Positions 17,972 to 26,700 of a stretch of 64,000 bases of DNA are shown piece by piece; positions within the stretch are counted from its first letter, which is position 1; the number at the start of each line of letters is the position of its first letter. The notes beneath the pieces are model-generated. The model searched no databases. It saw only the letters and a list, made by a program, of their open reading frames with translations, and was not told the origin of the DNA. This stretch comes from Runella defluvii (GTDB lineage: Bacteria; Bacteroidota; Bacteroidia; Cytophagales; Spirosomataceae): positions 124,001-188,000 of the forward strand of contig NZ_JACIBY010000007.1 in NCBI RefSeq assembly GCF_014195535.1, in the 5' to 3' direction. Position numbers and translations under genes: made by a program.

Positions 17972-19282
17972 CTAAGCAAATGTGTCTGACATCAAGTTGT
18001 CAAACCATTTGAGCATATCTTCGTGAAAATCTTTTGATGCGCCGTTTGATTCCACAACGCCTTTGCCCGTTGGTAACATAGTCGCAGTGGCAGGGTCATA
18101 ACGGAACACCACCGACAACCAAGAGGCCGTTGTTTTGGTGATGGGAGTAAAACAAGAGGAATTGGTGATAGGCGCCTGATTGACCGTTTCTCCACGGAAC
18201 AATTTGATAATGGCATCAACGCATACTTTCGCTTCGGCATTGGCAATGTGGCCTGCTTTGGGCTGCGTAGTTGACGAAGCATCACCAATAATGTGAACAT
18301 TTGGTACGGCCGTTGACTCGTACGAAAGCACATTTACTCCCGCCCATCTTCCGCCACCTGCATTGGCCAGTCCGATGCCCGATTGGGTAATCAAGTTACC
18401 TGCTTTGTGCGTTGGAATGGCGTTAATTACTTTTCCATTGAACGACCCTACGGCCGTATTTACTGTACCTGTGTTGGCATCAATGCTGTTGATAGTAGCG
18501 CCTGGCACGTACGTGATGATGCCTTTGTGGGTGTTGTTAAAAGCATTCGTAAAGTTGGTAGGTTGTGCCTGAATCCCTGAGTTCGCATCCAGAATGATTA
18601 CTTTTCCGCCGCCTTTTACGCGTTTTAGGTAATCAGCTACCACGCAAGCACGCTCGTAGGGGCCAGGCGGACAGCGGTACGGTTTGGGTGGAATGGTCAA
18701 GATAAAGGTGTCATTCTTGGTCATTGATTGGATTTGCGCTTTCAGGGCCGTTGTTTGGGCCCCTGCTTTCCAAGCATGCAAAATTTTGGCTTGATTGTCG
18801 GCCGTTCCTGAAAGTGGAAGTGGGTCAAAATCAATGCCTGGAGCTAAAATCATACGGTCGTAGGCCAGCGTTTTTCCGTTGCTCAGGCGAACATTTTTCC
18901 CGATGGGGTCGATGTTGGTCACGGCACTGGTTTCGAGTTTTACGCCGTATTTACTAACAAGGGTATTGTAATTAAAGGTAATTTGACTCAAGGTACGGTC
19001 GCCTGTTAACACCATGTTACTGAATATGTTAGAGTAATAGACCGCATTGGGTTCAACGAGGGTGACTTCTACTCCCGTTCCACCCCACAAACGTAGAAAC
19101 TTGGCGGCAGTAGTACCTGCCATACCTCCTCCCACCACAACCACGCGGCCACTTACGCCCGTATTGGTGGGTATTTGAATGGGTGCATTGGAAAGAATAG
19201 TGCCATCGGCGAAGGCTTCCTGTATAGCAGCTAACCCCAAGGCAGAAGCCCCAAGATGATTGATAAAATCGCGTCTTTTCAT
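17972..19282 (-). CDS. FAD-dependent oxidoreductase, flavocytochrome c sulfide dehydrogenase-like (FccB/SoxF-like)
   Basis: The 436-residue product has a Tat signal (K2-R3-R4-DFINHLGASALGLAA). The FAD loop VVVVGGGMAG is at residues 47-56, and a second nucleotide-like strand is at GGKVIILDAN. C204 and C213 lie in YRCPPGPYERAC, the hallmark of the flavin subunit of sulfide dehydrogenase, where a cysteine near this point forms the redox-active disulfide with one near the C-terminus (here NSSCFTP). The C-terminal region has the GDASSTTQPKAGHIANAEA block of this family. The predicted role is periplasmic oxidation of sulfide to sulfur with electrons passed to the cytochrome encoded upstream at 19774. 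A different sulfur substrate is possible. Confidence 0.88.
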   Translation of the reverse strand: MKRRDFINHLGASALGLAAIQEAFADGTILSNAPIQIPTNTGVSGRVVVVGGGMAGTTAAKFLRLWGGTGVEVTLVEPNAVYYSNIFSNMVLTGDRTLSQITFNYNTLVSKYGVKLETSAVTNIDPIGKNVRLSNGKTLAYDRMILAPGIDFDPLPLSGTADNQAKILHAWKAGAQTTALKAQIQSMTKNDTFILTIPPKPYRCPPGPYERACVVADYLKRVKGGGKVIILDANSGIQAQPTNFTNAFNNTHKGIITYVPGATINSIDANTGTVNTAVGSFNGKVINAIPTHKAGNLITQSGIGLANAGGGRWAGVNVLSYESTAVPNVHIIGDASSTTQPKAGHIANAEAKVCVDAIIKLFRGETVNQAPITNSSCFTPITKTTASWLSVVFRYDPATATMLPTGKGVVESNGASKDFHEDMLKWFDNLMSDTFA

Positions 19283-19411
19283 AATCTGTCAGTAGTCTCT
19301 AGGTTAAAAAAATTGGTTAAAAAGGCTTCCTGAAACCGCCAGGAAAGCACAAGAGGATTCGACTTACACCTACGCAGCAGGGAAGTTTAGAAGAAAAAGA
19401 GGAAGGCGGAA

Positions 19412-19774
19412 TTATTGCTTTGAAAAAAAATCGGCGATTAGTTTGATTTCATCCGCGGTGTACGCTTGGGCGTGTACATTCATAATGTCTGCACCTACGC
19501 TTTTGCCTTTCATCTCATTGAGTTCACCAATCAACTCCGTCGTTTTCATGCCCGCTAAGTGTTCCATACCGTAGCCGTTGGTGCCGTGGCATTGAAAACA
19601 GTTGGAAGCCATGAGCCTGCCTGGGTGCTCGGTGACGGCCGCCGCACGGGCACTTTGCTGAGTAAGTCCAGTAGTTGGGGTTTCGGCCAGGAATTGTTCT
19701 TTACAAGATGAAAAAATAACCGCGCTGACCAGTGCGCCTACGGCAATTTTTGGTTTAAAAGAGGATAGATTCAT
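19412..19774 (-). CDS. Monoheme c-type cytochrome lipoprotein, probable partner of the FCSD-like protein
   Basis: The 120-residue product has a lipoprotein signal with C24 (IFSSC) and one heme site, C59-FQ-C62-H63. GMEHLAGM supplies candidate distal methionine ligands. The size and layout resemble the heme subunit (FccA/SoxE) of flavocytochrome c sulfide dehydrogenase, and it is followed in the same direction by the FccB-like gene after 129 bp. Anchored to the membrane, it would accept electrons from the flavoprotein and pass them to a terminal oxidase. It is the first gene of the run down to 15204 or 14474, and is divergent from the sigma factor gene. Confidence 0.88.
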   Translation of the reverse strand: MNLSSFKPKIAVGALVSAVIFSSCKEQFLAETPTTGLTQQSARAAAVTEHPGRLMASNCFQCHGTNGYGMEHLAGMKTTELIGELNEMKGKSVGADIMNVHAQAYTADEIKLIADFFSKQ

Positions 19775-19887
19775 AAAAAAATAATTTAATGGTTAAACAA
19801 GTGTAAAGGAGGAAGGTCATTTATAATAGCATACGCTGGTAGGCATTTGAAACGCTTCTTCGGTACCTCATTATTTTTTTTATTTTT

Positions 19888-20553
19888 TTGAAGAAGCATT
19901 CTACGTATCTTTCTCGTATTCTAAATCGTAAGAACCTCAACGCAGCAACAAGGGTGATTTTCAAAAGAAAAAGTAGCGCTACTACGTGGCAAGAAGTACT
20001 GGAAGGGTGTCTTAGGCGAGATACAAAAGCGCAGCGTCAGTTGTATGAACGCTACGCCAATTTTGCCAAGAATACCTGCCTCAGGTATGCTCAAAATGAG
20101 GTAGAAGCGGAAGAGATGGCCAGTGACGGATTTTTAAAAGTATTTGATAAAATAGAAAAGTATGATTCTACTCAGCCGTTTGAAGGGTGGCTGAAGCGGA
20201 TTATGATTAATACCGCTATTGACCATTATCGACGGAACTCGCACAAAATCAGCTGGTCTGATTTAGACGAAGCATCGCAAGTGCCTTATTCGGATAGTTA
20301 TTACAAGGATGAACACCTGGTAAATATTACGGCTGACGAAATAATGATGTTCGTCCAACGGCTCCCAGCATCGTACCGTGCGGTTTTTTCGCTGTCGGTC
20401 GTCGAAGGGTACAACCACAACGAAATCGCAGAAATGCTCGGAATTAGCGAAAGTGCATCACGCTCCAACTTGTCGAAAGCCAAGGCAAAACTGCAAAGTT
20501 GGATTAGTGCGTATGTTATTCAACAAGATGAAATCACACACAAACATGAATAA
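19888..20553 (+). CDS. ECF-type RNA polymerase sigma factor
   Basis: The product has sigma region 2 (LYERYANFAKNTCLRYAQNE, VEAEEMASDGFLKVFDKIEK, GWLKRIMINTAIDHYRRN) and region 4 (LPASYRAVFSLSVVEGYNHN followed by EIAEMLGISESASRSNLSKA), with no region 1 or 3, so it is an extracytoplasmic-function sigma factor. The frame opens at a TTG (19888) with no good ribosome site; a GTG at about 19952 is another possible start, still before region 2. The next gene overlaps it and encodes a membrane protein likely to act as its partner. It is divergent from the cytochrome run; whether it controls that run is unknown. Confidence 0.92.
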   Translation: MKKHSTYLSRILNRKNLNAATRVIFKRKSSATTWQEVLEGCLRRDTKAQRQLYERYANFAKNTCLRYAQNEVEAEEMASDGFLKVFDKIEKYDSTQPFEGWLKRIMINTAIDHYRRNSHKISWSDLDEASQVPYSDSYYKDEHLVNITADEIMMFVQRLPASYRAVFSLSVVEGYNHNEIAEMLGISESASRSNLSKAKAKLQSWISAYVIQQDEITHKHE

Positions 20554-21847
20554 TGATTTTTTTGAACGGAGAATCAAACAACAACTGGAGTCCGTCAACC
20601 GCCCGATGAGCCCCGAGGGCTGGGAAACGGTCAAAAAGAGATTGCCCGTTCCTTGGTATTTGTCGTTTTTAAGAGAGTGGGGATTGCTGACCATGGGCGG
20701 ACTTATTTTTACGGGTTTGCTCGGGAATCTTTATTATCAGTTTAAAAATCAGCAGCTTATAAGACGACTCTATGAAGAAAATTCTATCTTAAAACAAGAT
20801 GTAGCAACGCTGCGGCGAACGACTTCCTCATCGGCGCAACTCGTCACCGCTCACCAAGTAGATACGGTTTATATCATCAAAAAAATGGTGGTAGAGCACC
20901 GCTATGTGTCTAACACTGACGAAAACGGTTATCAATTGGCCAGTACGAATGCTAGTTCAGAAGGAACTAAAAATCAGCGGTTAAAAAAGGAAAATGTAAA
21001 GAAAAATCCAACGCAAGTAGCACTCGAAGCGCGTGGCGCAAAAGCAACGGATACCCTGGCGGTAGCGGCTACCGAGAAACCGCTCGAAGCGCAACCGACG
21101 GAAGCCGTACCAACCGAGCCAACACCGAATGAAACCACTGCGAAGGACGATTCCTTGACCACAGAACCAAAACCAGTGGCGCAGTTGCCTATTTCAAAAG
21201 ACACCACGGCCAAAGCTGCACCTCCCTTAGCAAAGAAAACGTTCAAATTCCCAACACCACGCGTACGGGTAGGGGTAGAATCGGAGTTTGGGCTCCGAAA
21301 AATAGGCGTCGGGCCGAGTGTGGAACTGTTTTTATCGCCCAATTTTAGCATTTCAGCAGGCTTACACGCCCATTCATTTATGAGCCAAGAGTATGAGACT
21401 GTCAAAGAATATAATGCGGCCACAGGGCTAGATTTTGTCAAACAATTTGCCGACGTCATTCCGCCCAATGATCATTTGGAAGAAATCGAGACGCACGTTT
21501 CAACGGTTGAAATGCCGATTGGGTTCAAGTATTATTTACCACTGCGGCGCGATTTTTCCTTGGTTTTTGCCACGTCCACCAACGTGGATTTACGGGCTTT
21601 TAATCAAGTAAAGTTTGAAGCGTACAAAGATGGAGCAGAGCAATACCTTTCTGCCGAAACCAGACACGTGCCCAAATCATTTTACGAATATACGTTTGGG
21701 CTGGGTATTCAGAAGAAATGGAAGCAAGGCATTGCGCAAGTACAGCCCTTTGCCAATTTTTCGTTCCGTCAACCCGAATATGCCGTTGGGGGGAACAATG
21801 TGTTTGGAATAAAAGCCTCGTTGTGGGTAGAGTTTGGGAAAAAGTAA
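20546..21847 (+). CDS. Membrane-anchored protein with barrel-like C-terminus, probable anti-sigma partner
   Basis: The 433-residue product starts MNNDFFERRIKQQL, overlapping the sigma gene by 8 bp (an in-frame ATG at 20528 is an alternative). Residues 1-44 are a short charged cytoplasmic segment with NRPMSPEGWETVKKRL, similar to the sigma-binding segment of small Bacteroidota anti-sigma proteins. A single membrane helix follows at about 46-64, then a coiled coil, a long Pro/Thr/Glu/Ala-rich linker (about 145-225), and a C-terminal domain of about 200 residues with barrel-like alternating strands (VRVGVESEFGLRKIGVGPSV). An inner-membrane helix joined to a barrel-like domain is unusual. The anti-sigma role is inferred from position. 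Confidence 0.8.
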   Translation: MNNDFFERRIKQQLESVNRPMSPEGWETVKKRLPVPWYLSFLREWGLLTMGGLIFTGLLGNLYYQFKNQQLIRRLYEENSILKQDVATLRRTTSSSAQLVTAHQVDTVYIIKKMVVEHRYVSNTDENGYQLASTNASSEGTKNQRLKKENVKKNPTQVALEARGAKATDTLAVAATEKPLEAQPTEAVPTEPTPNETTAKDDSLTTEPKPVAQLPISKDTTAKAAPPLAKKTFKFPTPRVRVGVESEFGLRKIGVGPSVELFLSPNFSISAGLHAHSFMSQEYETVKEYNAATGLDFVKQFADVIPPNDHLEEIETHVSTVEMPIGFKYYLPLRRDFSLVFATSTNVDLRAFNQVKFEAYKDGAEQYLSAETRHVPKSFYEYTFGLGIQKKWKQGIAQVQPFANFSFRQPEYAVGGNNVFGIKASLWVEFGKK

Positions 21848-21981
21848 ATTGGTTCTTTGGGTAAAAACAACGGCTTAGTCTCTCATTTTGAAGGTTCAAT
21901 AGAAAAAAATTGAGCGAATTGTTTTCGTATCGCAACTTTGGTGTCATAAAAAACGGACTACACAAAGTAAACAACTTGCGG

Positions 21982-22416
21982 ATGAAAACGAGCGAAATTT
22001 CTTGGAGCTGGGTAATTTTTAGTGGCGCCTTTGCACTGGTAGGACTGGTGTGTTTGGGGTTTGCTTACTATTTCTGGAATAAAAACAGAAAACTAAAATC
22101 AAGCGGACTAGAAACGACCGCTTTGGTGATTGCTCATTATAAAAAGCCGCAAATTCCCCCTTCTACGGCCAAGGCCGTTGTGATTCAATTTACCGATAAT
22201 CGTAACCAAACAAGGGTATATTACTCATCGCTTTACACGACGCCCGTGCAATTTCAGGTAGGTGAAACAATTCGCATTTGGTACCAAAAAAGCAACCCCA
22301 ACGAGGTATTGATGGAAGGCAAAGATGAATGGCTACTTCCTACCGTGTTGGGGGCCTTTGGGGTGGTATTTTCGTTGATTGGGCTGCCTAGCTTACTCAA
22401 GGAATTGTTTTTCTAG
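21982..22416 (+). CDS. DUF3592-type two-helix membrane protein
   Basis: With the ATG at 21982 the product is 144 residues: a membrane helix near residues 9-31, a soluble beta domain of about 80 residues (TTALVIAHYKKPQ ... VVIQFTDNRNQTRVYYSS ... VGETIRIWYQKSNPNEVLME) and a second helix near residues 118-140. This order and the Tyr/Pro-rich PNEVLME end are typical of DUF3592 proteins, whose function is unknown. The frame opens at a TTG 72 bases earlier, but those residues do not fit the family. It converges with the efflux operon. Confidence 0.82.
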   Translation: MKTSEISWSWVIFSGAFALVGLVCLGFAYYFWNKNRKLKSSGLETTALVIAHYKKPQIPPSTAKAVVIQFTDNRNQTRVYYSSLYTTPVQFQVGETIRIWYQKSNPNEVLMEGKDEWLLPTVLGAFGVVFSLIGLPSLLKELFF

Positions 22417-22432
22417 CTAATAGTTTAAAAAT

Positions 22433-22550
22433 TTTACCCGCAGATGGGCGCAGAATAATGCAAGCGCAGATTTTCGCAGAGAAGGGAGTTTTAATTGTCA
22501 TTATTCAGCGAAAATCTGCGGCTTTAAATCTGCGAATATCTGCGGGTAAA
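22433..22550. repeat. Nested inverted repeats built on CGCAGA/TCTGCG units at a convergent junction
   Basis: Two 13-bp perfect inverted repeats are nested: TTTACCCGCAGAT (22433-22445) with ATCTGCGGGTAAA (22538-22550), and CGCAGATTTTCGC (22465-22477) with GCGAAAATCTGCG (22508-22520). The whole 118 bp can fold into one long hairpin. It lies between the stops at 22416 (+) and 22563 (-). Sequence built on AATCTGCG units is known as a dispersed intergenic repeat in many bacterial genomes; it could also terminate transcription from both sides. Confidence 0.7.
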
Positions 22551-22562
22551 GAATCAATGTAC

Positions 22563-23735
22563 TTATTCTTCTGACTTGTTTTTCAGGCTCATCAAAAGCG
22601 TATAAGCGCCTTTGACGACGAAATTTTGCTGACTGGGCGCTGGAGATAAAATCTCGGTAAAGCCATTTTCAGTATTTCCTACCTTGACTTCGTTCATCAA
22701 ATATTCTTTATTTGATTTCTGGACAAACGCGTACTGTTTGCCTTGGTACCTCACGATGGCATCTTCGGGAAGAACGTAGGCTTGGTTGTTTTTAACTTCT
22801 ACTTCCGCGTTCATGTAGGTGCCTGGAATGAGGGCTTTGTCATACTGTCGAAAGTGACATTGTACTTCCGTGGCACGGTCAGACGTAAGGTCTTTCCCAA
22901 TCATAATTACTTCTGAAAGGTGTTTTCGCTCGGGTTGATTGTTGGTATAAGCCCAAATTTTCTGCCCGATGTAGAGTTTATCCACGTCTTTTTCAAACAC
23001 TTTCAGTACCAAGTGAATGTCCGAAGGGTTCACCAATTCAAACATAACTTCGGTAGGCGAGACGTACTTACCGATGTTGGTGTTGATTTTAGACACATAG
23101 CCGTTGATGGGCGAAATAACCTTAACGGTACGCGTAATGTTGTTTTCGCTCAAATGGTCGGGATTGATGCCTACCAACCGAAGTTTTTGGGCCAAGGCGC
23201 TAATCAATACTTTTTGGCTCCGAAACTCCGCTTCCGAAAGCTGGTACACTTTGTCGCTGCTGGCTTTGCTTTGATTGAGGTCTTTTTGGCGCAAATACTC
23301 GTTTTCGAGGAAGTTGATTTTGGATTTTGCCGTCAAATAATCCTGTTGGAGTTGAATGTACTGCTGGTCTTCCATCACAGCCAACACTTGCCCTTTGCGA
23401 ACGTTCATCCCTACCAACAAATCGGTTTCTTCCAAATAACCACCCGTAGGTACGCTGATGGAAACCACGTTTTGGGGTGGAACTTCAACGCGTCCGTTTA
23501 CTTTTAACACCGACGAAATAGGCCTTTGGGTCAATGCGCCCGTTACAATCTCGGCGTTTTTGAGCTGGGCATCGCTGAGTTGAATCAAGTTTTCATCCGC
23601 TGGGGCAGCGGTCGCGTTGGTTTCGGAGGTTTTTTTACTGCAAGCTGTTAGAATAAAAACGGCTGCACAGAAAAGGAGTCCGCTCAAAAAAGAGGGAGCG
23701 AATGGCATTTTTGGGAATTTTATGGTACGTTTCAT
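22563..23735 (-). CDS. RND efflux periplasmic adaptor (CzcB/CusB type)
   Basis: The 390-residue membrane-fusion protein links an RND pump to its outer-membrane channel. It has a lipoprotein signal with C32 (ILTAC), then a biotinyl-lipoyl domain split by an alpha hairpin: SISVPTGGYLEETDLLVGMN, GQVLAVMEDQQYIQLQQDYL, then the helical hairpin, then VISPINGYVSKINTNIGKYV. A beta-barrel domain and membrane-proximal domain follow. This layout is typical of CzcB/CusB adaptors of heavy-metal efflux. No His-rich metal-binding tail is present. It starts 13 bp after the stop of the pump gene, so they are co-transcribed. Confidence 0.93.
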   Translation of the reverse strand: MKRTIKFPKMPFAPSFLSGLLFCAAVFILTACSKKTSETNATAAPADENLIQLSDAQLKNAEIVTGALTQRPISSVLKVNGRVEVPPQNVVSISVPTGGYLEETDLLVGMNVRKGQVLAVMEDQQYIQLQQDYLTAKSKINFLENEYLRQKDLNQSKASSDKVYQLSEAEFRSQKVLISALAQKLRLVGINPDHLSENNITRTVKVISPINGYVSKINTNIGKYVSPTEVMFELVNPSDIHLVLKVFEKDVDKLYIGQKIWAYTNNQPERKHLSEVIMIGKDLTSDRATEVQCHFRQYDKALIPGTYMNAEVEVKNNQAYVLPEDAIVRYQGKQYAFVQKSNKEYLMNEVKVGNTENGFTEILSPAPSQQNFVVKGAYTLLMSLKNKSEE

Positions 23736-23748
23736 AGGAGTCGAAGTA

Positions 23749-26700
23749 TTAATTGGTTTGACTGAAATACTGGAGCTGGATAGCAGCGTTGTTGAGGTTT
23801 TTGACTGCCTCTACGTAGTCGTTTCGCACCGTGGTGGCTTGATTGACGAGCAGAACCCACTCCAGATAATTGATGTTTCCTGCCAACAATTGTTGGTTGG
23901 CGGTGGTCATAATCAATTGAGCATTGGACAAAGCCGTATTTTCAAAATAAGTGACCGTATTCAGAAACTTCTGGTACTGGGCTTTGGCCGTTTGGTAATT
24001 GGTTTGAAGCGATTGAACGCCTACTTGAACGTTACTTTCAGCGATGAGTTTTTGAACTTTAGCGCTGTTGATTTGGGCTTTTTGAGCCGCTGCAAAAATC
24101 GGGATTCCTACGCCAAACTGTACCGATTGAAAGCGGTGAAAGCCTGTATATGATTGATTATCAGCGCCTATTCCTCGGATGCTTCCGTTGTTGTACAGCA
24201 CCGAAAGGTTCGGCAACAAGCGTGCTTTTTCAACCTGAAAACTAGCCTCGGCTACTTGTTGCTGTTGCCGCAACCACCGTAAATAAGGGTGGTCGTTGAA
24301 GGAAAGAAGTTGAGAAGAGGAGGCGAGTTTGAACGCCAAAACGGTCGGAGTAAATAGGGTCGTTGTATTCAACAGCAGTTGAAATTGCCATTGAAGCGCT
24401 TCGGAATCAAACTGAAGTTGATTCAACTGCGTCGTAATTTGCCCCAATTGCGTTTCGGCTGTGGCTTTTTCAAGGATGTTACTCTCACCTTTGGCAAGCC
24501 GCAATTCTGCCCGTTTGAAGAAGTCGGTATAAAGGGTATCGGCAAACTGGAGCAACCGTTTCTTTTGTTGTAAATACACCAATTCGTAAAAAACTTGGGC
24601 AACTTGCTTCCGAACGTCCGCCTCCCGAACGTTGACGGCCAACACACTGCGTTGCCACTCGGCGTTCAATAAATTTTGTTGGGTTTGATATACTTTCGGA
24701 AAGCTAAACGATTGACCAATACCGACTTTGGAGTCAAAATAAACGCTGTTGATTTGTCCCAATTCGGCTGTGACGGTCGCTTGAGGGAGCGCTTTGGCGG
24801 TTTTCGTCAGGGCTTGTTGGTAAGCCGAAACGAGCTTTTCGTTTTTGATTAATAAGTTGTTTTTCAGTGCGGTATCAATCGCTGCTTCCAACGTAATGGG
24901 CGTTTGAGCTTGCGTTGAAAAACTAATAAAACCTAACGCCATGAGAACGGCTAGGGGAGGCTTTTTTCCAATTTTTTCAAACGTCATGTATAAAATGGGC
25001 AAGACAAACAACGTCAGAAAGGTAGCAATCATCAGCCCGCCAATCACGACCGTAGCAAGTGGCCGTTGGACTTCGGCACCTGCGCCGTTGCTGATAGCCA
25101 TCGGCAAAAAGCCCAGAGAAGCGACGAACGCCGTCATCAATACGGGGCGAAGTCGAACTTTGGTGCCGTGGATGACAATTTGTTTGACGTCTTCTAGTCC
25201 GCTCGCTTTGAGTCGGTTAAATTCAGCAATGAGTACAATGCCGTTTAAAACGGCTACCCCAAACAAGGCAATAAACCCAACGCCCGCGCTGATACTAAAG
25301 GGCATTCCGCGCGCGGCCAAAAGCAAAATCCCCCCAATGGCCGACAGAGGAATGGCAGAATAAATGAGCAGTCCTTGTTTGACGGAATTGAAGGCGAAAA
25401 AGAGCAACAGAAAAATCAACGCCAACGAAACAGGTACGGCAATCATCAGCCGTTCTTTGGCTGCGTTGAGGTTTTCAAACGCCCCGCCGTACGTAATATA
25501 GTAGCCCGTTGGGAAGCGAATCTCTTGGACTACTTTGCCTTGGAGTTCATTGACAATGCTTTGAACGTCGCGACCGCGAACGTTGAACCCTACGACAATG
25601 CGACGCTTGGCGTCCTCTCGCTGAATTTGGTTGGGTCCTTCTTTGATTTGAACATCGGCCAATTGATACAGCGGAACTTGCGGGCCGTTGGGTGTGGGAA
25701 TCAGCAAGTTTTGAACCGAAGTCAGGTCTTTCTTTTGCGCGCCACTAAGGCGGACGACCAAGTCGAAGCGTTTTTCTCCTTCATACACCATGCCGCTGCT
25801 TTGCCCCGCAAAAGCCGTATTCACTACCCGATTGATGTCCGTAATGTTGAGGTTGTATTGGGCAATGGCGTTTCGGTTGTACTGAATCACAATTTGGGGA
25901 ATCCCCGACACGGTTTCCACGTAGAGGTTTTTGGCGCCGTCGATTTTTTCGATGAGCGCCCCTAGTTTATTGGCGTAGGTGGCAAGCGTATCTAAGTTTT
26001 CTCCAAAAATTTTACAAACTACGTCTTGCCGCGCGCCCGTCATTAGTTCATTGAAACGCATTTGAACGGGAAACTGAAACCCTGCCGTTACCCCAGGGAT
26101 TTCGGCCAAGGCTGCTCCCATTTTTTCGGATAATTCACTAAACGATTTGGCAGAAGTCCATTCTTTTTTGTCTTTTAAAATCACCATCATGTCGCTGGCA
26201 TCCATGGGCATGGGGTCGGTAGGGACTTCGCCACTCCCAATTTTTGTGACCACTTTTTCCACTTCTGGAAAGCGAGTTTTGAGAATATGCGCCGCTTTTT
26301 GGGTGCTTTCAACGGTCGTGGAGAGGCTACTTCCTGTAAGAACGCGGGTGTCCACGGCAAAGTCGCCTTCTTCGAGAGCAGGGATAAATTCGCCGCCCAA
26401 AGTACTGAAAACCAAGATTGAGATAGCAAAAAGAGAAATCACGCCGACTAAAACCATTTTTGGGAACTCTATGATTTTGGTAAGGGCTTTTTGGTAAAAC
26501 ATTTCCACTTTTGCCATGAATCGGTCGGAGAAATTGGGGACATGATGAATTTTTTTACTCAAAAACACCGAACTCATCATGGGGATATACGTCAGCGAAA
26601 GCAAAAATGCGCCCAATAAGGCAAAAGCTACGGTTTGTGCCATGGGTTTAAACATCTTTCCCTCAATACCTTGGAGGGTAAAAATGGGTAAATAAACCAC

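Noticed and set aside
20378-20545. Long N-terminal extension of the membrane protein gene into the sigma factor gene
   Set aside because: The extra residues are the sigma factor coding region in another frame; the family-like start is at 20546 or 20528.
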